DNA from: CAZKFN01 sp964552035
Lineage (GTDB): Bacteria; Bacteroidota; Bacteroidia; Flavobacteriales_E; Vicingaceae
Assembly (NCBI GenBank): GCA_964552035.1
Contig: CAZKFN010000016.1
Coordinates: forward strand, 1-33,852
Length of the DNA: 33,852 nucleotides
Direction: 5' to 3'
In this document: positions 16,665-23,911 of the stretch, one piece after another
How the letters are laid out: every line of letters starts with the position of its first letter
Numbering within the stretch: position 1 is the stretch's first letter
The notes under the pieces: generated by a model
Databases searched by the model: none
Seen by the model: the letters and a program-made list of their open reading frames with translations, nothing else
What the model was told of the DNA's origin: nothing
Position numbers and translations under genes: made by a program

Positions 16665-17861
16665 ATGCCTAGAATTTTACGGATTATCAATAGGTTTAAC
16701 ATTGGAGGTCCTACCTATAATGCTGCAATTTTAACAAAGTATTTAAACAGTAGTTATGAGACCAGACTTGTTGGAGGAGCACATCAAGAGTCTGAGAGCA
16801 GTAGTAATTATATTTTAGAAAGCTTAGGGATTGAGGGTGAGGTTATTCCAAGTATGAAAAGAGAATTTAAATTCACTGATGATAGGCAAGCTTATCGCGA
16901 TATTCGGAAAATAATTAAGGAATATAAACCTGACATTATTCATACACATGCTTCAAAAGCTGGCGCAATTGGTCGAGCAGCAGGTATAAACTATAGGAAA
17001 GCTAAAATGATACACACTTTCCATGGTCATGTATTCCATTCTTATTTTGGAAAGGTTAAGACGAATTTTTATAAAACTATAGAAAGAGGGCTTGCTAGGA
17101 AAACAGATAAGATAATTGCCATAAGCAACATTCAGAAACGGGAGTTAGTCAATCAATTTAAGATATGCTCTGCCGATAAGGTTGAAGTAATTCCTTTAGG
17201 TTTTGATTTGGAGAGGTTTTACACAGATACTCCTTCAAAAAGAGAAGTATTTAGAACTAAATACCAACTTTCAGATGATGAGATTGCTATTGGTATTGTA
17301 GGAAGGTTAACGCAAATAAAAAATCATCATTTATTTTTAAAAACTTTTCAGATTGCAAAAAGAAAATCTAAGCGTAAAATTCGAGCCTTTATTATTGGAG
17401 ATGGAGAAGATAAAAGTAAACTAATATCTTATTGTAAGCAGCTGGGTTTGACCTATACTACAGTTGCATTTATGGAAGATACCCAAGTTGATAAAGTTGA
17501 TGTGCATTTTATATCTTGGGTGAAAGATATGGATGTCCCTTATGCAGGAGTAGACATAGTCGCCTTGACTTCAAATAACGAAGGGACACCCGTGAGTTTA
17601 ATAGAGGCACAGGCAGCAAGTAAACCGATTGTATCTACTGAAGTTGGAGGAGTAGCTGACATAGTGATTCGAGATAAAACAGCACTATTAGCTAAACCTA
17701 AAAATGCCGGTGAGTTTTCAAGACAGATGCTTAGATTAATAGAAGATGAAAAATTAAGAAGGGAGTTGAGTTTAAGGTCAAAAGATTTTGCAATTCAAAA
17801 ATTTCACTATGAAAGATTGGTTAATGATATATACAATTTATACGAATCGGTCTTGTCCTAA
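16665..17861 (+). CDS. Family 4 glycosyltransferase
   Basis: This 398-residue GT-B enzyme has the N-terminal MPRILRIINRFNIGGPTYNA glycine loop, IIHTHASKAGAIGRAAG and FHGHVFHSYFG in the acceptor domain, and IGIVGRLTQIKNH plus SNNEGTPVSLIEAQAASKP (the E-x7-E motif) in the nucleotide-sugar domain. It adds a sugar from a nucleotide donor to a lipid-linked glycan with retention of configuration, at the cytoplasmic face. The sugar is not known. It heads the exopolysaccharide cluster and is separated by 171 bases from the export gene, so it may be transcribed on its own. Confidence 0.9.
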   Translation: MPRILRIINRFNIGGPTYNAAILTKYLNSSYETRLVGGAHQESESSSNYILESLGIEGEVIPSMKREFKFTDDRQAYRDIRKIIKEYKPDIIHTHASKAGAIGRAAGINYRKAKMIHTFHGHVFHSYFGKVKTNFYKTIERGLARKTDKIIAISNIQKRELVNQFKICSADKVEVIPLGFDLERFYTDTPSKREVFRTKYQLSDDEIAIGIVGRLTQIKNHHLFLKTFQIAKRKSKRKIRAFIIGDGEDKSKLISYCKQLGLTYTTVAFMEDTQVDKVDVHFISWVKDMDVPYAGVDIVALTSNNEGTPVSLIEAQAASKPIVSTEVGGVADIVIRDKTALLAKPKNAGEFSRQMLRLIEDEKLRRELSLRSKDFAIQKFHYERLVNDIYNLYESVLS

Positions 17862-18000
17862 CCGAATTATCAATATAGAGAATGCTTTGTATAGATGATG
17901 AAATATAAGTTATTAGTTGCTTGAGCGTTATTGTTTTTCTTCTCAGCATATAGTAGAAGATAATCCTTTTAGAATTAGTCAAATAAATATATTTATTTTA

Positions 18001-18008
18001 TAGCTTTG
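18001..18008 (+). promoter_or_regulatory. Candidate -7 promoter element for the Wza/Wzc operon
   Basis: TAGCTTTG matches TAnnTTTG and ends 24 bases before the ATG at 18033. A -33 box is not visible at the right spacing. It would start the tightly packed run of genes from 18033 to 23868, and perhaps on to 27458. Confidence 0.35.
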
Positions 18009-18032
18009 CAAAACATATAGAAATATGAACAT

Positions 18033-18803
18033 ATGAATAAAAGACTTATAGGACTTGTTGTGATATTCTCTTTTCTCGTAGGGTGCAAACCCTTAAATCC
18101 TAGCATTATGTTTAAAACTCCTAAGGATTATGAGTATGATGAACATAAGAAAGAAGAGCAAGTGCTTGAGTATAGAATAGCGGCTAATGACAAGTTAAAT
18201 GTGCGTGCTTTTTCAAATGACGGTTTTAAATTAATTGACATTGTTAATGAACCTTCAGTAAATGCTACATCTAAAAAACAGCTTTATGAGAATGGAATTA
18301 TTTATTTAGTTGAATATGATGGTTATATTAAGTTCCCAATTATAGGGAGGATTAAATTAGAAGGTTTAACTTTAAGAGAAGCTGAATTTCTTTTAGAAGA
18401 AAAATTTAACGACATATATGTTGATCCTTTTGTAATGTTGGATATTGCCAATAAAAGGGTAACAATATTTCCGGGAGAAGGAGGCCCTGGGGTGGTATTA
18501 ACCTTAAGCAACCAAAATACTACCTTGCTTGAAGCTCTAGCTTTAGCTGGTGGAATAAGAGAAAGAGGAAGGGCAGATAGAATTAAGCTTATTCGTGGAG
18601 ATTTAAGCAATCCGGAAGTTTATTTTATAGATCTCTCTACGATAGAAGGCCTAAATCAAGCCAACATTGTTTTACAAGCTAATGATGTTATTTATGTAGA
18701 GCCCATTGGAATAACTACAAGGCAGGTATTATCTGAAGTTTCGCCAGTTTTAAGTTTTATAACAAGTCTAATCACCTTGTATATTGTTATTGACCGTTTA
18801 TAA
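18033..18803 (+). CDS. Polysaccharide export lipoprotein, Wza-like
   Basis: The 256-residue protein has a lipoprotein signal peptide with the lipobox cysteine at residue 18 (FSFLVGC). A polysaccharide-export domain follows (about 48-140, including YRIAANDKLNVRAF and YVEYDG-like IYLVEYDGYIKFPIIGRI), then a SLBB-type domain (about 145-225, TLLEALALAGGIRERGRAD). The end is a hydrophobic helix (about 237-253), as in Wza proteins whose C-terminal helices cross the outer membrane. It should form the outer-membrane channel for exopolysaccharide together with the Wzc-like kinase encoded 12 bases downstream. Confidence 0.9.
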   Translation: MNKRLIGLVVIFSFLVGCKPLNPSIMFKTPKDYEYDEHKKEEQVLEYRIAANDKLNVRAFSNDGFKLIDIVNEPSVNATSKKQLYENGIIYLVEYDGYIKFPIIGRIKLEGLTLREAEFLLEEKFNDIYVDPFVMLDIANKRVTIFPGEGGPGVVLTLSNQNTTLLEALALAGGIRERGRADRIKLIRGDLSNPEVYFIDLSTIEGLNQANIVLQANDVIYVEPIGITTRQVLSEVSPVLSFITSLITLYIVIDRL

Positions 18804-18815
18804 GAATTAAGAGTT

Positions 18816-21275
18816 TTGAAAAATCAAAGAGATTATAATGAAGATGTAGAAAGGAGAGAACAGGCTGCAATGCTTAACTCCTTAAATACTGATTTTGATT
18901 TAGGGTTATTTCTATACATTCTAAGAAAGAACTTTGTAATGGTTCTTCTTTTAATAGGTTTTTTGTTTTTGTTAGGAGTTTTATATTTAAGATATACAGC
19001 ACCTATCTTTCAGACTACAACTGAAGTTCAATTTGAAAAAAACAACCAAGCCAATCAACTTTTAGAAGTTAGCGATTATTATGATGGGAATGATATCTCT
19101 TCAGAAATTGAGATCTTAAAATCCCCAGTACTCATGGAGGCTGTGATTAATAATTTACCTTTAGAAGTGAGCTATTATGCAAAAGGACAGTTTCTTAAAG
19201 AGGAAACTTATAAGTCTGCTCCATATACCGTCAAAATAATCGAAAAAGACTCCACCATAGAAACTACGTATATCACAGTAGATTTTACTTCCGAGAACTC
19301 CGGAGAACTTATTTGGGACTCCAAAGATGAGAAACGAATGAGCTTTAAAACTGGGGAATTAATTGAGCTTCCTTTTGCGAAACTAATAATTAAAGTAAAA
19401 GATTACGATAAGATTGAAAAGGAAAATAATTCAATCAAGGGGAAAGAAACCTTATTTGCTATCAATAATACTCAAAGCTTAGTTAGGGAGTTTTTAGGGC
19501 AGCTTGAAATATTAATATTGAATGTTAATGCTAAAACTTTACAGATTAGTTTTAAAGATAGGAATCGGTTAAAGTCATATGAAATATTAGAGCAATTAAT
19601 CCATGAGTTTAGGTTGTTTACCGTACAAAAGAAAAGAAGAAGCTCCAAACAAATTCTTAACTTTTTAGATGATCAGATTGAAATTGTTTATAATAAACAA
19701 AAACAAAATGAGCTAGAGATTCAGCAATTTAAGAGGGATAATGACATTACTGATGTGGAACAATTTGCAGTTGTATACACAGAAAGACTAAATAGAATGG
19801 ATGAAGCTCAAGCTGAGCTTGAGCTAAAAGTTTCGGCCTTAAAGGAAATGAAAAATAGAATTGCCGATGAGGAGGGAGAAATTGATATGTATGCCTTTCT
19901 TCCACTACTTATTGTTAATGATTATGATAGAAGTTTAGCACAAGTCGTTGATAACCTTAATGAAATATTATTAAATAGGCAAAAGAAACTTTATGGGTTG
20001 AAAGAGACAAGTTCACCGATAGATGAATTTAATTATCAAATAGATATTCAAAAGAAAATTATTTTTGAAAGTATCGGTATCCTTTTAGGAAAGTATGAAT
20101 TTCAGCTCAAGGAATTACAAGGAAGATTTGAGGAAGTTCAAATGAAATTTTTAGGGCAACCAGAAGCAGAAATTGAATTCTTAAGATTGAAGAGGCTATA
20201 TGATATAAACGAAAAATTTTATACAATGTTGGTTCAGAAGAAGACTGAGTATTCTATCTCCCAAGAAGGTTATGTGTCTGATTTAAATGTCCTAAAAACA
20301 CCTAAGATTGCCAATACACCTATATCTCCCAATCGAACTATTGTATTTGTAGGTTTCTTATTAGCCGGAATATTTATAAGTTTTTCTTACTTAATAATCA
20401 AGTATTTACTTCATAATAAAATAACCACAATCTCTGAAATTAGAAAATTTGCTCAATCCAATATCAAGGTGTTGGGTGTTGTTCCTGAATATACAACTGC
20501 TTTGTTAAGTAACCAGTTAGTTATTAACAAAAACCTAAAATCTATGATATCTGAATCGTTTAGAGCCATTAGGAGTAATCTCGAGTTTTTATCATCACAA
20601 AAAGGTTCTAAGGTCTTAGTTGTAACCTCCACTGTTTCCGGTGAAGGAAAGACATTTATAGCTATTAATTTGGGAAGTATAATAGCACACAGTGGCAAAA
20701 AAGTAATTATTGTAGACTTGGACTTAAGAAGACCTAAAATTCATAAGAGTTTCGACGCTCAAAATAGAATTGGAATAAGTACGGCTCTTATCGGTAAAAA
20801 CACAATAGAAGAATGCATCAATCATAGCTCACAAGAAAATTTAGATTTTATTACTGCGGGGCCTATTCCACCAAACCCTTCGGAGTTAATCCTAAGTGAA
20901 AAAATGGATCAAATTATTGAAGAATTAAAAAAAGAATACGATTTGATTATTATAGATACTCCTCCTGTGGGAATAGTTACAGACGGTATAGAAATGATTA
21001 GAAAAGCGGATTATCCGATTTATATCTTTAGAGCTGAATATAGTAGAAGGAATTTCATTAATAATTTGGATGCGCTTATAAATGATAGTAACATTAATAA
21101 ACTTTCTATAGTCTTAAATAGCGTGGGTAAAAGAGAAAGAAGCTATAAATACAGTGGCTACAATGGGTATGGGTATGGATATGGGTATAACACTAACTAT
21201 TACCATAGCGACTACTATACCGATGATGAGGAAAGTCATAAAAGACCATTTTGGAATAGATTGAGAAGAAAATAA
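18816..21275 (+). CDS. Exopolysaccharide tyrosine autokinase, Wzc-like BY-kinase
   Basis: The 819-residue protein joins a Wzz/Wzc chain-length domain (first membrane helix about 33-55, long coiled coil about 270-500, second helix about 508-530) to a cytoplasmic BY-kinase. The kinase has Walker A VSGEGKT (K612), Walker A' IIVDLDLRRPK (about 632-642), Walker B LIIIDTPP (about 710-717) and a C-terminal tyrosine cluster (about 770-800) with at least ten Tyr residues around YNGYGYGYGYNTNYY. Autophosphorylation of this cluster cycles the Wza-Wzc export complex. The predicted start is TTG at 18816. An ATG at 18870 with AGGAG 13 bases upstream would remove only 18 residues before the first helix and is a real alternative. 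Confidence 0.92.
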   Translation: MKNQRDYNEDVERREQAAMLNSLNTDFDLGLFLYILRKNFVMVLLLIGFLFLLGVLYLRYTAPIFQTTTEVQFEKNNQANQLLEVSDYYDGNDISSEIEILKSPVLMEAVINNLPLEVSYYAKGQFLKEETYKSAPYTVKIIEKDSTIETTYITVDFTSENSGELIWDSKDEKRMSFKTGELIELPFAKLIIKVKDYDKIEKENNSIKGKETLFAINNTQSLVREFLGQLEILILNVNAKTLQISFKDRNRLKSYEILEQLIHEFRLFTVQKKRRSSKQILNFLDDQIEIVYNKQKQNELEIQQFKRDNDITDVEQFAVVYTERLNRMDEAQAELELKVSALKEMKNRIADEEGEIDMYAFLPLLIVNDYDRSLAQVVDNLNEILLNRQKKLYGLKETSSPIDEFNYQIDIQKKIIFESIGILLGKYEFQLKELQGRFEEVQMKFLGQPEAEIEFLRLKRLYDINEKFYTMLVQKKTEYSISQEGYVSDLNVLKTPKIANTPISPNRTIVFVGFLLAGIFISFSYLIIKYLLHNKITTISEIRKFAQSNIKVLGVVPEYTTALLSNQLVINKNLKSMISESFRAIRSNLEFLSSQKGSKVLVVTSTVSGEGKTFIAINLGSIIAHSGKKVIIVDLDLRRPKIHKSFDAQNRIGISTALIGKNTIEECINHSSQENLDFITAGPIPPNPSELILSEKMDQIIEELKKEYDLIIIDTPPVGIVTDGIEMIRKADYPIYIFRAEYSRRNFINNLDALINDSNINKLSIVLNSVGKRERSYKYSGYNGYGYGYGYNTNYYHSDYYTDDEESHKRPFWNRLRRK

Positions 21276-21276
21276 T

Positions 21277-21819
21277 ATGCAAGTAATTAATACATTTATA
21301 GAGGATTTAGTAATTGTTCAACCTCGGTTTTTTTCTGACAATAGAGGCTATTTTTTCGAATCGTATAATTACAGAGATTATGAGAAGAACGGCTTGCCTA
21401 TGAGGTTTGTTCAAGACAATATTTCTAAATCTCAAAAGGGAGTACTTCGAGGATTACACTTTCAAAAACCACCCTATGAGCAAGGGAAATTGGTTCAGGT
21501 TCTCAAAGGAGAGGTTTTAGATGTAGCTGTAGATTTAAGGCGAGAATCTTTAACTTATGGACAACATTTCACCATTAAGTTAAATGAAGAAAATAAAACT
21601 CAACTGTATATTCCAGCAGGATTTGCTCATGGGTTTGCAACGTTAAAAGATGAGACTGTCTTTGCCTATAAATGCACTAATTATTATCATAAAGAGTCGG
21701 AAGATTCTATTTATTGGAATGATAAAACCCTTGGGATTGATTGGTTAATTGAAAATCCCATAGTATCTGATAAAGATCAAATTAAAAACTCCTTTGATAA
21801 CTTTATTTCTCCTTTTTAA
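21277..21819 (+). CDS. rfbC: dTDP-4-dehydrorhamnose 3,5-epimerase
   Basis: RmlC/RfbC (180 residues, normal length) converts dTDP-4-dehydro-6-deoxyglucose to dTDP-4-dehydrorhamnose. The cupin core is clear: FFSDNRGYFFESYN, SKSQKGVLRGLHFQ with catalytic H61, KLVQVLKGEVLDVAVDLRR, YIPAGFAHGF and the catalytic Y131 in FAYKCTNYY. It begins one base after the Wzc stop and ends eight bases before the WecA-like gene, so it is certainly part of the same transcript. RmlD-like activity is encoded at 4745-5641; RmlA and RmlB must lie elsewhere if L-rhamnose is made. Confidence 0.95.
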   Translation: MQVINTFIEDLVIVQPRFFSDNRGYFFESYNYRDYEKNGLPMRFVQDNISKSQKGVLRGLHFQKPPYEQGKLVQVLKGEVLDVAVDLRRESLTYGQHFTIKLNEENKTQLYIPAGFAHGFATLKDETVFAYKCTNYYHKESEDSIYWNDKTLGIDWLIENPIVSDKDQIKNSFDNFISPF

Positions 21820-21827
21820 TTAATAAA

Positions 21828-22937
21828 ATGGAAAGTATATTTATAATAAAAGCTTGTTTGATTTTTTTAAGTAGCCTTATCTTTAGCTTCTTAATTAATG
21901 GATTATTCTTAAGATTTTCTAAGAATTTGGGGATTAGAAACATTGATGATCAAGTAATTCGTTGGAATACAACATCTAAACCTGCATTTGGGGGGATTTC
22001 ATTTTTTATCGTTCTTTTGTTATTAATAGTTCAATACGTCCTGATTTTTGAAGACCCTTATTTTACCTTTGATATCCAATTAATAGGAATAGTTTTAGCC
22101 ATTAGCATTGCCTTTCTTATGGGTTTGGCTGATGATGCTTATAATACCAATCCAACGTTAAAGTTTATTATTCAAGCCTTTTGTGCGCTACTATTAATTA
22201 TTACTGGGACATACATCGAGACCTTCTCAAATATTTATTGGAATTATGCATTAAGCTTCTTGTGGATTGTTGGGCTTATGAATTCCATTAATATGTTAGA
22301 TAATATGGACGGGGCTAGTACCTCAGCTTCTCTAGCTGCATTGCTAAATATGCTGGTAGTTTTAATCTACTTGAATAATCCAGAACCTATGATTTTTATT
22401 TTAATTACTGGAATTATAGCTGTATTGTGCGGATTTCTATATTACAATTGGTATCCTTCCAAAATGTATATGGGAGATAGCGGGAGCCAATTTCTTGGAA
22501 TTAGTTTGGCAACGTTTTCAATTCTAATTTTGTGGAACTTTAAGTCGGTTGAATATTCAAACCCTATTGCTTTGCAGTTAATCCTCCCTGCCTTAGCTTT
22601 TATTATTCCTTTGAGTGATACAACAACTGTTGTAATTAATCGTTTAAGAGAAGGTAAATCCCCATTTGTAGGAGGGAGAGATCATACTACGCACCACCTT
22701 TCCTATCTTGGGTTTAGTGATGCTTCAGTTATTTTAATAATTATAGGACTGGGCGTAAGCACTGTAATTGCTACGGTTATTGCCATTAATATAGAAAATT
22801 GGAAGTATCTTTATACCATTTTATTTTTAATTTTTATAATTGGAATTTTCCTGTCATTATTTTTAATAACTGTATACAACAAAAAGAAAGATAAGCAAAA
22901 TGAGCGAAAAGAAAATAAAGCTATTCAGGGGAATTAA
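21828..22937 (+). CDS. WecA/MraY-like undecaprenyl-phosphate sugar-1-phosphate transferase
   Basis: This 369-residue integral membrane protein has about ten or eleven helices and the full set of MraY-family motifs: the paired aspartates in GLADDAYN (D102, D103), NSINMLDNMDG (N155, D158, D161), YMGDSGSQFLG, and the cytoplasmic GGRDHTTHHLSYLG loop. It transfers a HexNAc-phosphate, probably GlcNAc- or a related sugar-phosphate, to undecaprenyl phosphate and so starts lipid-linked glycan assembly. Its place among Wza/Wzc and RmlC argues for exopolysaccharide or O-antigen rather than peptidoglycan. Its last 38 bases overlap the start of the lytic transglycosylase gene. Confidence 0.9.
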   Translation: MESIFIIKACLIFLSSLIFSFLINGLFLRFSKNLGIRNIDDQVIRWNTTSKPAFGGISFFIVLLLLIVQYVLIFEDPYFTFDIQLIGIVLAISIAFLMGLADDAYNTNPTLKFIIQAFCALLLIITGTYIETFSNIYWNYALSFLWIVGLMNSINMLDNMDGASTSASLAALLNMLVVLIYLNNPEPMIFILITGIIAVLCGFLYYNWYPSKMYMGDSGSQFLGISLATFSILILWNFKSVEYSNPIALQLILPALAFIIPLSDTTTVVINRLREGKSPFVGGRDHTTHHLSYLGFSDASVILIIIGLGVSTVIATVIAINIENWKYLYTILFLIFIIGIFLSLFLITVYNKKKDKQNERKENKAIQGN

Positions 22938-23868
22938 AACAATTATAACTCTATTTGCTATTTATGGATTAGTGCAATTATTTATATCGTCAACATCAAT
23001 TGGGGAACAGTGGAAAGCCGATGATAATAAACAAAATACACACCTAGGCTTTGATGCTTATAATGCTACCCCAAGTATAAGTGCTCCAAAAAATATGGTT
23101 TTTTCTGGTGAAACTGTCCCACTTCACAATCCAGAAGTATATGAAAGATTTGATAGAGAAATTATATCCAATACCTTTTTTCATTCTAATACAATACAGT
23201 ATTTTAAAAAAGCTAATCGATGGTTCCCTATTATTGAGCCAATTCTTAAAAAGAATAATGTACCTGATGATTTCAAGTATTTAGCATTAATAGAAAGTGG
23301 CCTTGAAAATGTTGTCTCACCTGCCGGAGCTAGTGGGTTTTGGCAGTTTATGGAAGCAACAGCAAAGAAGTTTGATTTAGAAATAAACGATGAGGTAGAT
23401 GAACGATATCACCTTGAAAAATCAACTGAAGCAGCATGTAAATATCTTACTAATGCCTACAAAAGATACGGCAATTGGACTTTAGCTGCAGCTTCATACA
23501 ATGCCGGCAAAAATAGAATTAGTACGGAGCTAGAAAAACAAAAGGTAGACAGCTATTATCAACTCTTATTAAATAACGAAACTAAACGTTATGTTTTTAG
23601 AATCTTGGCCATTAAAGAGCTTCTTAATAATCCTGAAGTTTATGGATTTAAGATAAAAGAAGAAGATTTATATTCTCCTATTCCCTATACTATTGTTAAA
23701 GTAGATACTTCAATTGCCGACCTTGTCGACTTTGCAAAATCATATAATATCAGTTATAAAACTTTAAAATACTTTAACCCTTGGTTAAGGAAGCCTTATT
23801 TAAAAAATCTTGAATCAAAAGAGTATATAATAAGGTTACCTATGGATAAAAATTATTACCTCAATTAA
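22900..23868 (+). CDS. Membrane-anchored lytic transglycosylase, MltD-like
   Basis: The 322-residue protein has an N-terminal membrane anchor (about 12-31), an SLT domain (about 100-215) with catalytic E132 in ALIESGLENVVSPAGA, then GASGFWQFM and AAASYNAGKNR, and a C-terminal LysM-like segment (about 257-315). It should cleave peptidoglycan between MurNAc and GlcNAc in the periplasm. It starts within the end of the WecA-like gene, in another frame, so translation is coupled. Its place may reflect local opening of the wall for the Wza-Wzc complex; this is inference. Confidence 0.9.
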   Translation: MSEKKIKLFRGIKTIITLFAIYGLVQLFISSTSIGEQWKADDNKQNTHLGFDAYNATPSISAPKNMVFSGETVPLHNPEVYERFDREIISNTFFHSNTIQYFKKANRWFPIIEPILKKNNVPDDFKYLALIESGLENVVSPAGASGFWQFMEATAKKFDLEINDEVDERYHLEKSTEAACKYLTNAYKRYGNWTLAAASYNAGKNRISTELEKQKVDSYYQLLLNNETKRYVFRILAIKELLNNPEVYGFKIKEEDLYSPIPYTIVKVDTSIADLVDFAKSYNISYKTLKYFNPWLRKPYLKNLESKEYIIRLPMDKNYYLN

Positions 23869-23888
23869 CAAAATTAGGGTTTAGCTGT

Positions 23889-23904
23889 TCTATATTAATA
23901 TAGA
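23889..23904. repeat. 16-bp perfect palindrome just before uvrA
   Basis: TCTATATTAATATAGA is its own reverse complement and ends seven bases before the uvrA ATG, in a gap of only 43 bases. It could be an operator or a small RNA hairpin next to the ribosome binding region. In an AT-rich genome one such palindrome per window can occur by chance. Confidence 0.4.
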
Positions 23905-23911
23905 GTTCATC

